From Paenibacillus oceani (GTDB lineage Bacteria; Bacillota; Bacilli; Paenibacillales; NBRC-103111): a DNA stretch of 64,000 nt. A program made the translations under genes and the position numbers. Location of the stretch: the NCBI RefSeq assembly GCF_014705615.1, contig NZ_JACXJA010000009.1:1-64000 (forward strand), in the 5' to 3' direction. Positions 27,851 through 36,535 of this stretch are shown here, piece by piece. Numbering within the stretch: the stretch's first letter is position 1; each line of letters begins with the position of its first letter. Below the pieces are notes generated by a model, which saw only the letters and a program-made list of their open reading frames with translations, made no database searches and was not told the DNA's origin.

Positions 27851-28798
27851 ATGGAATCCGGCGTACAACCGATGTGGAAGGCGGAGTTTCAGCAGTTATC
27901 CAAGCTGATGCTGGGCACGGCGCAGCTCGGTATTTCCGGCTACGGCATCGCCAACCGGACGGTGAACGTTGAAGCCGACGCACTGCTGGATCGATGTGTG
28001 GAGCTCGGAATCAACTGCTTCGACACGGCTCTGGAATACGGCGATGCCGAGCTCAAGCTGGGACGTTATTTCGAAGGCAAGCCCGCGCCGTTTCTCGTGT
28101 CGAAGGTGAAGGCCGATCTGGAGCTGGACCGGGCCGGGTTGGAGAAGCAGTTGACAGAGCGTGTCGAAACAATACTGGAACGGCTTCGGGTGAAGACGCT
28201 TCCGGCGCTGATGATTCACGATCCGATTCTGCTGCAAATTTACGGAAGCGCGGTAACCGAGATCGTAACGAAACTGCGGCGGGATCAGCTGATCGGGAGA
28301 GCCGGGGTGTCGTTCGGGGCGAATTCGGACGTACAATTTGCGTACTGCGGGCATTTGCTGCGGGAAGACATCTATGAGGTGATCCAGCTGCCGCTCCATC
28401 TATGGGACCGGCGGGCCGTCGAGTGCGGGGCTTTATCCCGGTTTCGAGCAGATGGCAAGTGGGTAGTTGCCCGCAGCGTGTTTCTGCAAGGTTTGTTTTT
28501 TCGCCAGGCTGACGACTTGCCGGAACCGCTTCGATCGATGGCTCGGGGAGCGCTGGGGAAATTAGCTGAGATCGCGGAGGAGGAAGGAATATCGATCGCC
28601 GAGCTGGCGATGCGTTACGTTCGCGATACGGAGGGCGTGAACGGAATTGTCGTCGGCGCTGAGACTCCGGAGCAGTTGGATGACAACGTCAGGTTGATTT
28701 CCGGGAAGCCCTTGTCGGAACGGACGAGGAACAAGATCGAGAGCGAATTCCGCGGTTTGCCGGAGATGCTAATAACGCCGGGGCTGTGGAACAAGTAA
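27851..28798 (+). CDS. Aldo/keto reductase family protein
   Basis: About 315 residues. NCFDTALEYGDAE holds the Asp and Tyr of the AKR catalytic tetrad. FLVSKVKAD supplies the Lys and LPALMIHDPI the His. The C-terminal ...GIVVGAETPEQLDDNV matches the NADPH-binding end of the family. The start is ATG 27851 with GGAGGA upstream; an open extension to 27791 has no ribosome site. It likely reduces or oxidises a sugar derivative together with the Gfo/Idh enzyme upstream. A strong terminator follows. Confidence 0.85.
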   Translation: MESGVQPMWKAEFQQLSKLMLGTAQLGISGYGIANRTVNVEADALLDRCVELGINCFDTALEYGDAELKLGRYFEGKPAPFLVSKVKADLELDRAGLEKQLTERVETILERLRVKTLPALMIHDPILLQIYGSAVTEIVTKLRRDQLIGRAGVSFGANSDVQFAYCGHLLREDIYEVIQLPLHLWDRRAVECGALSRFRADGKWVVARSVFLQGLFFRQADDLPEPLRSMARGALGKLAEIAEEEGISIAELAMRYVRDTEGVNGIVVGAETPEQLDDNVRLISGKPLSERTRNKIESEFRGLPEMLITPGLWNK

Positions 28799-28851
28799 CG
28801 TGTGATCTCTTTATTCCCAGCGTTTAGAGATACCCAAAATAATTCGTTGTG

Positions 28852-28877
28852 AAGCCGCTTATACAGCGGCTTTTTTT
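28852..28877 (+). terminator. Intrinsic terminator
   Basis: AAGCCGCT (28852-28859) and AGCGGCTT (28865-28872) form a perfect 8-bp stem with loop TATAC, followed by seven T. It ends the SBP/Gfo-Idh/AKR unit. Confidence 0.85.
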
Positions 28878-29140
28878 AACACTTACGCGGGGCATTCATC
28901 GAGGTTACGGCTTCGTTTAGAAGTTTATCTTATTGGTAGGGTATTTCCTCGCGTTAGCGGTGAGCGGTCCAGCTTGGTTTACGATAGTGTGGCGGCCGCA
29001 TGCTGGAAGGGGGCCTGTGGTGTGGACCTCGGATCAAACAGAATTTTGAACCACGATCCATCCGAGGTCGCCATAGCGGGGCTTCATCGGTCAGCCGGAT
29101 TGGACTTGGAAGTGTGCGGTTGGAAGAACTGTTCGCACAC

Positions 29141-29327
29141 AGCGGAAGTATGGTTTCCTCTATTTGTGAATGATACGCAGCTTTCGTACGAGAGCGGAAG
29201 TTTGGTTTCCTTTATTATGGATTTTTTAGCGGTGAGAAGCGATTCTATTGGAAATAACGGAACTGAATGTTCCGCTATTCGCGGATATCCTGCTTCGAGC
29301 AGCAGATAACGGAAGTGAAACTTCCGG
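29141..29327. repeat. Tandem array of CGGAA/TTCCG palindromic units
   Basis: Four units start at 29141, 29193, 29254 and 29306, with spacings of 52, 61 and 52 bp. Each opens with an imperfect palindrome such as AGCGGAAGTTTGGTTTCC, ATAACGGAACTGAATGTTCCG or ATAACGGAAGTGAAACTTCCG-like sequence, followed by ~30 diverged bases. This resembles intergenic palindromic repeats of Paenibacillaceae. No ORF is served. Confidence 0.55.
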
Positions 29328-29479
29328 AAGAAGCTCCCGCGACCTATAGTGGCGTGTGTCCAAATAAATCCCCTCAAAGATTGTATGATTCCACAAAATC
29401 ATTTACCATTAATGGCAAATGGTGAGTGGTAGTGAGGTTTCGAATGTTACATTTCGTCTATAGAGGATGTTGCATCACT

Positions 29480-29605
29480 AATAAAGGAGCAAGAATCGGC
29501 CTCCACCCCTTGTGAGGTAGAACGAAGGAATGTAAGGGCATCGACCCTGTGTGACATGGGAGGGTAAACCCCGAGGGCGGAAGTGGAGATCCACTGTGCG
29601 ATCAT
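29480..29605 (+). ncRNA. Possible structured RNA or intron remnant
   Basis: A GC-richer stretch in an AT-rich neighbourhood with runs such as AAGGGCATCGACCC, ACATGGGAGGGTAAACCCC and AGTGGAGATCCACT, each able to form a local stem. It has no reading frame. Its texture recalls the 5-prime part of a group II intron, but the intron boundaries, domain V and reverse transcriptase are not present. It could also be a cis-regulatory RNA. Confidence 0.25.
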
Positions 29606-29785
29606 ACCTTTTTATCCACAGTCTGGAAACTGATGAACGCAGGCTCTATTCCGCCATAGCCCATGTAGAAATATTTACATCTCTTTCAATCTTCCTCCAA
29701 CGGACATAGGTTGTCAAAGTTGAAAAACTAAGAATGAGCGAGAAAACAGGAGAAAACATTACTTTATAGTGGGAGAGTGTAACGC

Positions 29786-30619
29786 GTGAGCGAACATAAG
29801 ATCGAGATGATCGTATTCCCAAATCCGATGCAGCACCCCGCATGGGTCCCACCACATAGCCCGGAATGGTACTCGAATCTGGATCATGAACTGGGAGAAT
29901 ACAAATATCCTTGGAAGTCCGAGTTTTACGAACCGACTGCCGAGACAATCTTTGCACAAAAAATATCATCCTATTTGACGAGCGACTCCCGGATTCTTGA
30001 TGTTGGCTGCGGACACGGTGAATTTACATGCCAATTTGCGACTCAAGCCCGAGAGGTTGTTGGAATTGATAGAAGAGAGGGTTTTATTGCGAAAGCGAAC
30101 CAAATCAAGCCGGCGGCTTCGGTCCATTTTATGACAGTTGATGTGAACAACGGTTTGCCGTTTCCTGACGATTCCTTCGATTTGGTCTATACCAAAAAAG
30201 GGCCGTGGTTGTTTCAAAGTGACGGGAACCGAGAAGGGAACCGGGTCATTAAGCCGGGAGGAATTGCTCTTTTATTCCTTCATGGCGGAACGGATGGAGG
30301 ACTTCGAGAGCTTTTTCCGGGGCTTTACACGCCCTTTACGCACAACCTTTACGATATGCAGCCTCTTGTCAGCACGCTCAAACTTAAAGAAAACCATTTG
30401 AATCTGATCGAGATTCAAATGATTGAAGAAACCGAATATTTGTCTACCCCCGAAGACGTTCTTTTGAAGAAATGCTTCGGTCAAAATGCGAAGCTAAAGG
30501 AGTTCGTATGGCGAGAGTGTCTGCCCGGTGTTGAGGCAATATTCAGAAAGAACGCAACAGCGAGAGGGTTAAAAGTAACAAACTACTATCGGATCGTTAC
30601 AGCGAGGGTTGAACGATAA
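29786..30619 (+). CDS. Class I SAM-dependent methyltransferase
   Basis: A 277-residue protein. Motif I LDVGCGHGEF is at ~residues 72-81, GIDRREG is the acidic second strand, and VDVNNGLPFPDDSFDLVYT covers motifs post-I and II. GGIALLFLHGG is motif IV-V. The substrate is unknown. The start is GTG 29786 with GGGAGAG upstream. It stands alone after a terminator in the AT-rich part of the window. Confidence 0.85.
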   Translation: MSEHKIEMIVFPNPMQHPAWVPPHSPEWYSNLDHELGEYKYPWKSEFYEPTAETIFAQKISSYLTSDSRILDVGCGHGEFTCQFATQAREVVGIDRREGFIAKANQIKPAASVHFMTVDVNNGLPFPDDSFDLVYTKKGPWLFQSDGNREGNRVIKPGGIALLFLHGGTDGGLRELFPGLYTPFTHNLYDMQPLVSTLKLKENHLNLIEIQMIEETEYLSTPEDVLLKKCFGQNAKLKEFVWRECLPGVEAIFRKNATARGLKVTNYYRIVTARVER

Positions 30620-30787
30620 GAGCGGATCGGCGCAAAAGAAAAATTGCACACGACCCCGGGTTATCCTGAAGCGGGATGGAGTAACGGTTCTGGAATATCA
30701 CTGTTACTTAGAAATAGCAAGTTGGATCATAGGGCAGTTTGATTAAATCCATATTTCACCCCAAGCGAGCTTGCTTATTTTGATAAA

Positions 30788-31731
30788 ATGGATGAAAACG
30801 TGCAAAAACCGGAAGAGGGTTACGCTATGACTCTGGAATCGTACTATGTTTTAGATAAAGAGATAGAGATCACGAAAGCAAATCCGAGAGAATTTGCCAT
30901 CCATTACACCACGTATCGAGAAAACATATTTTTCAGGCAAAGCTGGGAGAGGCGGGTATCTATTTTCAGAGAGAACGCCCCTTGTTACTGGATTACCTTA
31001 AAGAAGCAGCGAATAGGCGGGGTATGCCTGGAACCCAATGCATTATCCTCACTGTTCATAGTGCCGCCATTTGTAGATCTCTTTCGTGTTTTGATCCCCT
31101 TGAAGCGATTTTTGATTAGCTGTTCCGAACTGAACAAACCTATACAAGCGTACGGGATATTATCCTATCAAACCGAGCACTTTTTACGTTTAGGCTTCTG
31201 GCCGTCCGAGTGCAGACGCGTCATGGTCAGACCGACGGAGTTGATGGAGCAACCGGAGTGGGGGGGAGAACTTGTTTTTCGACTCCCGGTGCGGAACAGA
31301 TCGATCTAGTTGCCGAAATGTTATACGCATGCTACGCTAACGCTGACTGCATTGGATATCCGGCAGAGAATTCGATAGAGCAACAAAAGTCGGCACTCGA
31401 GCATTACTTCAAAGCAAATCAGGCGAATTTGCTGAAAACGGCATCCACCCTTGTTACCGATAAGCCGAGTAACGAAATCGTTGCCGTCTGTTTGATTTCG
31501 ATGTAGGAAGACCTTCCATTGGTGTACAACATTGCGGTAATCCCTCGTTATCGAAGCAGGCTACTCGCCACAATGATGCTGAAAAAGGCGCTTACGGCGC
31601 TGAAAGCGGAATTTGAGGTGCTTCGACTTTTCGTGACGGTAGGGAATTCTGCGGAGTCGTTGTACTATCGACTTGGTTTTTATCCGGGACCGGAGCAGAC
31701 TACCTTTCAACTTCCTGTTAGAAACATGTGA
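30788..31731 (+). pseudogene. Broken GNAT acetyltransferase (frameshift plus amber stop)
   Basis: Three consecutive pieces in two frames rebuild one GNAT-like protein. Frame 1 (30788-~31280) runs to ...EWGGELVFRLP. A frame change near the G6 run at 31260-31265, or shortly after it, leads to PGAEQIDLVAEMLYACYANAD. That frame meets TAG at 31504-31506 (SM-stop-EDLP, probably a former Trp codon), and then continues PLVYNIAVIPRYRSRLLATMMLKKAL, the acetyl-CoA-binding P-loop region, ending at 31731. Two lesions make it non-functional unless the base calls are wrong. A second, worse-decayed copy lies at 44420-44584. Confidence 0.8.
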
Positions 31732-31757
31732 ATGATTTGTCCGCTAGAGATTATTAT

Positions 31758-32210
31758 ATGATTTGGCAATTACAGGTTTTGGAGGAGATTACCACGAAAA
31801 CATATCCATTAACACAAAGCGACCATGAGCTGATAGCATCGGCCCTGGAAGTACTAGAAAAAAACTTTGACGACGGAGTATACAACCATACGGTCGGTGG
31901 AGCGATCCGCTGTAAAAACGGCAACATATACCTCGGCGTCAACTGTGATGGTATTCATGGCTCTTGTGCGGAATATATTGCGATCGGCGCCGCCATAACC
32001 GCGGGGGAGCGGGAGTTTGACACGATTGTGGCCACCCACGACAAAGCCCTGAACGGCCTGCTCCCGCCATGCGGCAACTGCCGGCAGATGCTGTTCAATT
32101 ATTGCCCGGACGTCAAGGTGATTTTGAATGACGAGCACGGAACTCCCGTGAAAGTAGACGTCCAAGATCTATTGCCGCTTGCCTATACCCGGATTATTGT
32201 TAGCGAGTGA
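31758..32210 (+). CDS. Cytidine deaminase-like / blasticidin-S-deaminase-like protein
   Basis: About 150 residues with the zinc site of the CDA fold: GSCAEYIAIGAAI provides Cys and the catalytic Glu, PPCGNCRQ provides the two other Cys ligands. The pattern around it, including EFDTIVA and DLLPLAYTR, resembles the Bacillus blasticidin-S deaminase more than housekeeping cytidine deaminases. The best ribosome site, GGAGGAG at 31781, lies six bases before ACG (31794), where an alignment with such proteins predicts the start Met (xKTYPLTQSDHELI). The ATG seems to have mutated; translation would use ACG, ATG 31758 or GTG 31728. Active, weakly expressed or dying are all possible. Confidence 0.75.
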   Translation: MIWQLQVLEEITTKTYPLTQSDHELIASALEVLEKNFDDGVYNHTVGGAIRCKNGNIYLGVNCDGIHGSCAEYIAIGAAITAGEREFDTIVATHDKALNGLLPPCGNCRQMLFNYCPDVKVILNDEHGTPVKVDVQDLLPLAYTRIIVSE

Positions 32211-32240
32211 GCAACGTCGCTTAGGAACGGAATCCATGCT

Positions 32241-32391
32241 CAGCAACTGGAAGGAATGAATTTCGATATCACGACTTATCCGGTGTTATGCCATCATCGC
32301 TGTCATTAACGGTACAAAGGATCTTAATACGGCACTCAGCGAAGCGGTTGAAATAGCTAACAAAAACATCGATACCATTAAATCAAAATAA
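32241..32391 (+). pseudogene. SBP gene remnant with internal deletion
   Basis: Two short pieces of an SBP gene are joined by a frame change. QQLEGMNFDITTYPV matches the middle of the SBP at 55155 (ELQGMNWDLAAFPT). It is followed by IIAVINGTKDLNTALSEAVE, matching the C-terminal GKQDANTALREAEE tail of the same family, and ends at TAA 32391. Nothing in between remains. Confidence 0.65.
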
Positions 32392-32455
32392 CCGAAGGAA
32401 ACATTCGTTTGACCTGCGAAAAGGCTGTTCCATTTAGGAAGCTGCAATCTGACGG

Positions 32456-32527
32456 AGTGGAGGATTGTACAAAAAAAATAAAGATTTATTCATGGCAGTG
32501 CAATCGCTTCCTTTATTAAAATGAACG
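32456..32527 (+). promoter_or_regulatory. Promoter module P0 (partial copy)
   Basis: The upstream half matches modules P1-P3: AGTGGAGGATTGTACAAA, then TTATTCATGG. A TAAAAT -10 box follows, 14 bases after GTGCA. The TGTCGCGACA palindrome found downstream of the -10 in P1-P3 is absent. It lies 31 bp before the deacetylase-like gene start and probably drives it. Confidence 0.5.
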
Positions 32528-32558
32528 GAATAAGGAACCGCTCATTGGAGGAGACTGC

Positions 32559-34280
32559 ATGAATAAATTGGTAAATATAGGCGTATTGCTTGATAACGAA
32601 GCCGCGCAAGCACGATGGGCCAAATCGGAAAACGTATTTGAAGGATTTGTTGTCGAAGTTTTGGAGCACGCGGGAATCCCCTTCCGCTTCCTACAATCGG
32701 CGGATGAGGTTGGTTCATGCGATGTCGTTATTGTAGGGCTTGAACCTTTAGCTGCCGATTTATCCGCTCAGGAATTCCTGTGGAATTATTCGGAAAACGG
32801 CGGCTTGCTGATTTCGTTCGCCGGATTCAATCACTTCGCCGAACGATTGGGCTGCGAGATTGGTCCGACAAGAGGTCCCGGCTACGCGTCGCTTCCGGAT
32901 TACCTGGGAGACTCGCGACCGCTTCGTTATCTCGAATCCACGTCATGGGACGTTGTCCGAATTTCAGCTTCGGACACCCCCCTTGATACATCGTCCTTCG
33001 GCGTTCTTCGGTCATGTACTTCGTCGAAATGTAAAGGATTAGGCGCCGCGATGCAAAGTTTCCTTGTTGGCCGCGGTGCTCTCCATCGCTGGTCTGTAAA
33101 TCTGCCTGCCACATGGGTAGGCTTGCAACAAGGGACAAAACCGGTCACCCAGGACGGTTTCCCCGCTCCGGACGGAACGGCATCGATCGATGACCGCTTG
33201 TTAAAAGCTGATGACAGCTTCGAGTTGGATTGGGATATGGACCGGGTTAAAACGACGACGGGCGCCGCTTATTTCCCTCATCCTTATTCCGACCTTTGGA
33301 AAGAAGCCTTCATTAGTCATTTACTGCGGGAAACGGTAAAGCTGCAACTAACCTTGCCGTTCGTCGGATATTGGCCAAATGGAATCGAGCATGTAGCCAT
33401 GATCTCTCATGATAGCGATCGAAACGTCGACGAGTCCGCCGTTACGACCCTTGACGTCTTGAAGGAGTGTAATGTGCGCAGTACCTGGTGCATGTTGGAA
33501 CCGGGCTACAGTGCTCCTATCTATGAAAGGTTGCTTGCTGAAGGTCATGAGCTGGCTCTCCATTATAACGCAATGGAAGATCAGAACGGCAAGTGGGACG
33601 AGCAGGAATTGGCGCGCCAGACCGATTGGCTGAAGCGGGCCGCTGGACTGGAGCATTGCATATCCAACAAGAATCATTACACCCGATTTGAAGGATGGGG
33701 CGAATTGTTCCGTTGGTGCGAGCGTCAAGGAATACAAGCCGATCAGACTCGAGGACCTAGCAAAAAGGGCAATGTAGGCTATTTGTTCGGAACATGCCAT
33801 CCTTACTTTCCGATTGCATATTCAGACGAAAAAAATCGTTTCTACGATGTGCTGGAAATGGGTTTCTTAATCCAGGATCATCTGGATCATTCCTTGCTTG
33901 ACGACGGTATTGTTCTTGCCTCGTTCCTTGAGGAAGTGATGAAGGTAAAGGGGCTCGCTCATTTCTTGTTCCACCCAGTTCATATACATAATCACTCCCA
34001 TGTTAGAGAAACACTGCGTAAAGTGATACAAACGGCCAGCGACTACGGTTTCGTTTTTATGACGGGCGAGGAAATTAATCAATGGGAGCGAGCACGGCGC
34101 AGCATTCGTATTTTGGGAGTTAACGCTTCCGGGGATGCGGAGTTTGCAAGCGCATCTGCCGACAGTCAACTTCAGGAAGCTGTTATATGGATTCCAGTTG
34201 CAGACAATCAAAATCCGCTAAGAGCCAGCACCGAGTACAGATTTGGCGTTGCCTGCAGGAAGCAGGTCATATTTTTTTAA
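32559..34280 (+). CDS. Polysaccharide-deacetylase-like protein with N-terminal GATase1-like domain
   Basis: A 573-residue protein without a signal peptide. Residues ~1-120 have the alternating-strand look of a class I glutamine-amidotransferase-like (ThuA/beta-galactosidase trimerisation type) domain: CDVVIVGLEPL and ENGGLLISFAGFNHFAERLG. Residues ~280-510 look like a NodB/CE4 barrel: MISHDSDRNVDESA carries the paired Asp, GHELALHYNAMED and FHPVHIHNHSHV the His ligands. The role is inferred as sugar deacetylation or a related hydrolysis. GGAGGAG is upstream of the ATG. It is preceded by promoter module P0. Confidence 0.65.
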   Translation: MNKLVNIGVLLDNEAAQARWAKSENVFEGFVVEVLEHAGIPFRFLQSADEVGSCDVVIVGLEPLAADLSAQEFLWNYSENGGLLISFAGFNHFAERLGCEIGPTRGPGYASLPDYLGDSRPLRYLESTSWDVVRISASDTPLDTSSFGVLRSCTSSKCKGLGAAMQSFLVGRGALHRWSVNLPATWVGLQQGTKPVTQDGFPAPDGTASIDDRLLKADDSFELDWDMDRVKTTTGAAYFPHPYSDLWKEAFISHLLRETVKLQLTLPFVGYWPNGIEHVAMISHDSDRNVDESAVTTLDVLKECNVRSTWCMLEPGYSAPIYERLLAEGHELALHYNAMEDQNGKWDEQELARQTDWLKRAAGLEHCISNKNHYTRFEGWGELFRWCERQGIQADQTRGPSKKGNVGYLFGTCHPYFPIAYSDEKNRFYDVLEMGFLIQDHLDHSLLDDGIVLASFLEEVMKVKGLAHFLFHPVHIHNHSHVRETLRKVIQTASDYGFVFMTGEEINQWERARRSIRILGVNASGDAEFASASADSQLQEAVIWIPVADNQNPLRASTEYRFGVACRKQVIFF

Positions 34281-34380
34281 TTTTGCTTTCCAGCCGCAGC
34301 TTTGATTGTATGCGTATAAGGGACCGTTGATTCAGCCTCACTTTGCTGAATAAATCGGTCCCTTTCATTTTCCGGATGTT

Positions 34381-35196
34381 CTATATTTTCTTCATGACGG
34401 AGGAAGGAGGGGTTCCCGTAACTTTTTTGAATAACCGACTAAAATAATAAATATCTTTAAAGCCCAGCCGTTCGGCTACTTCGGTAATGTTGTATTCCCC
34501 ACTTCGCAGTAAATCGATCGCTTTGCCAATCTTGATTCGGTTTTGGTATTGAATCGCCGTAAATCCTGTCGTTTTTTTGAATATCAGGCATAAATAGGAT
34601 GAGCTGATACCAATTTCACGGCTCAACTCCTCAATTGAATAAAATGTCTCTTCGCTTGCTTCCATAAGTCCAATCAGCATTTCCACCATCCGCAGGTGAG
34701 ACGTTTTTTGCTCCTTCGAATCGACAATTAATAAATGCAAAATGTCCATAATGCGACTGCGGCACCGAATCAAATAACCGGGTTGTTTTCCCGCCCAAGC
34801 CCTAAGAAGCTCTTGAAACACGAAAGCGATCCGGGTTTGATCCAGATTTTTGAATACATGATTTAATTGATCGAGCGCAGCTTTATCCGTCTCTCCCCCG
34901 AACTGAAGCTGGAACACAACAACGATATGTCTCCATTGATCCGATTCTTCCATGACTCTGCTGCGGGGCAAGTATCTTGGGAAAAACAATACATGCCCTT
35001 TGGAGATGGTGTACTGCTGGTCGGAAATACTGTAGTTTGTCAATCCTTGAGTAGTCAGAGAGAGCACATATTCGTTCCTATTGACCGGAGCTGGAGTAGA
35101 ATAGACTTCCACAGATTTTTTTGATTGCACTTCAACGACGTATTCCAGCTTAGTAACAGTAATGTCAAATTCGGACATAGCATGGAGCAGTTTCAT
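34381..35196 (-). CDS. AraC family transcriptional regulator
   Basis: A 271-residue regulator. The C-terminal domain has SIEELSREIGISSSYLCLIF and EVAERLGFKDIYYFSRLFKK, the two AraC helix-turn-helix motifs. The N-terminal half is a cupin-like sensor (ISKGHVLFFPRYLPRSR). GGAGGAATAG lies before the ATG. It is divergent from an amidohydrolase gene, with promoter module P1 between them. It is the best candidate to bind the repeated P0-P3 modules; that is inference from proximity. Confidence 0.9.
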   Translation of the reverse strand: MKLLHAMSEFDITVTKLEYVVEVQSKKSVEVYSTPAPVNRNEYVLSLTTQGLTNYSISDQQYTISKGHVLFFPRYLPRSRVMEESDQWRHIVVVFQLQFGGETDKAALDQLNHVFKNLDQTRIAFVFQELLRAWAGKQPGYLIRCRSRIMDILHLLIVDSKEQKTSHLRMVEMLIGLMEASEETFYSIEELSREIGISSSYLCLIFKKTTGFTAIQYQNRIKIGKAIDLLRSGEYNITEVAERLGFKDIYYFSRLFKKVTGTPPSSVMKKI

Positions 35197-35229
35197 AGTC
35201 CTATTCCTCCAAAAAGATTCTATCTTTTG

Positions 35230-35311
35230 AGTAGAAGATCGTACAAATAGAATATAGGATAATTCATGGAATGGCAGTTCTTATCAACGATATAATATCG
35301 GTGTCGCGACA
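35230..35311 (+). promoter_or_regulatory. Promoter module P1
   Basis: An ordered module: GTAGAAGATCGTACAAATAG, AGGATAATTCATGGA, a weak -35-like ATGGCA, then TATAAT (35291-35296) and the palindrome TGTCGCGACA (35302-35311). The same order and spacing occur at P2 (42691) and P3 (43499), with a partial copy P0 at 32456. A weak -35 with conserved upstream sequence fits activator-dependent transcription. The palindrome just past the -10 fits a repressor site. Confidence 0.7.
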
Positions 35312-35377
35312 AAACATCAACCAAATTATCCAATCCACCGGAATAAGGAATGGCATGAGTTACAAATAGGAGGAATT

Positions 35378-36535
35378 ATGACAATGAATGACACACCTGT
35401 CCTGATCGATACGGATGTTCATAACCAAATTGGCTCCTTGCTGCCGTATTTGCCGAAAGCGTGGCATGATCGATATCACGATGTAGGCCTGCCCTATGGC
35501 GCACAGTATTATTCGTCCATTGGTACAAACCGCAAGGATGCGGTTACGGACAAAGGGGGGGCTCCAGGTAGCGACCCACAGTTTCTAATCAGCGATCATA
35601 TGGATCGTTACGGTATAGACTACGCCATTCTCACCGGATCCGGTGTTCTGGGCCTTTCGCTGGATCCGGATCCGGACTATGGAAATGTATTGGCTGCTGC
35701 TTGCAACGACCGTATGGTCGACACATGGCTGAATGTCAGCCCACGATTCAGGGGCTCCATCTTCGTAAACGCCTCCGATCCGATGGCGGCGGCTGCAGAA
35801 ATTCGACGTCTCGCATCCAATCCGAGTATGGTTCAAGTGCTTATGGCAAGCGCGGCGCGCATGCCTTATGGACAACGTTTCTATCACCCGATCTACGACG
35901 CAGCGCAAGAGTGCGGCTTGCCCGTAGCGGTTCACCCCGGCACAGAGGGGAAAGGCATCTCGGGAGCACCAACACCATCAGGTTACCCTACCCGATATAT
36001 GGAATGGCATAATATTTTGCCGACGAACTATATGACCCATGTAAACAGCCTCGTATGCGAAGGGGTATTTGAGAAATTTCCGAAACTGAAATTTGTTGCT
36101 ATCGAAGGAGGGATTTCCTGGCTTCCGCACCTGATGTGGAGAATGGATAAAAACTATAAGGCTCTGCGAGAATCGACGCCGTGGCTGAAACGTTTCCCGT
36201 CTGAGTACATCAAGGACCATATCCGGCTGACAACGCAGCCCATCGAAGAACCGGACAATCCAGAGCATTTGTTGCAAATTTTGCACATGATCGAGGCAGA
36301 GAAAACAGTCATGTTCTCATCGGACTATCCGCACTGGGATAATGACAATCCGAGAATGGCTCTTCCGCGAATGCCGAAAGCTATGAAGCAGCGTATTCTG
36401 GCGGGAACCGCAGCAGACCTGTACGGGCTGCACACGAGACCCGAAAGGAAGAATGACCTTTCCGTTGACCTGGCCGAAAAAATCGCCAAGGAGTCGGAGC
36501 ATTCACCCGAAAATGTTTGGGGAGAAGATGAATGA
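35378..36535 (+). CDS. Amidohydrolase-family protein
   Basis: A 385-residue Amidohydrolase_2-type TIM barrel. LIDTDVHNQIG is the N-terminal strand with DxH in place of the usual HxH; GLPVAVHPGTEG holds a metal-binding His; FSSDYPHWDND carries the catalytic Asp. ACMSD-like decarboxylases and related hydrolases have this pattern. AGGAGGAATT is before the ATG. Its stop overlaps the start of the Rieske gene by four bases, so the two are translationally coupled. Promoter module P1 is upstream. Confidence 0.85.
   Translation: MTMNDTPVLIDTDVHNQIGSLLPYLPKAWHDRYHDVGLPYGAQYYSSIGTNRKDAVTDKGGAPGSDPQFLISDHMDRYGIDYAILTGSGVLGLSLDPDPDYGNVLAAACNDRMVDTWLNVSPRFRGSIFVNASDPMAAAAEIRRLASNPSMVQVLMASAARMPYGQRFYHPIYDAAQECGLPVAVHPGTEGKGISGAPTPSGYPTRYMEWHNILPTNYMTHVNSLVCEGVFEKFPKLKFVAIEGGISWLPHLMWRMDKNYKALRESTPWLKRFPSEYIKDHIRLTTQPIEEPDNPEHLLQILHMIEAEKTVMFSSDYPHWDNDNPRMALPRMPKAMKQRILAGTAADLYGLHTRPERKNDLSVDLAEKIAKESEHSPENVWGEDE

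Larger units (their letters stand above)
28878..29785. other. Gene-free region with repeat array and GC-rich structured stretch
   Basis: About 900 bp without a supported gene. It contains a palindromic repeat array (29141-29327) and a GC-rich stretch at 29480-29605 with many short complementary runs. The promoter of the methyltransferase gene must lie in the AT-rich end (29700-29780). A 111-residue open frame at 28974 crosses the repeat array and is rejected. Confidence 0.5.

Noticed and set aside
28974-29309. 111-codon frame downstream of the aldo/keto reductase
   Set aside because: It crosses the palindromic repeat array and lacks a ribosome site; the residues are low in pattern.
29141-29327. 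Repeat array considered as a CRISPR
   Set aside because: Units are imperfect and palindromic, spacers resemble one another, and no cas genes are in the window.
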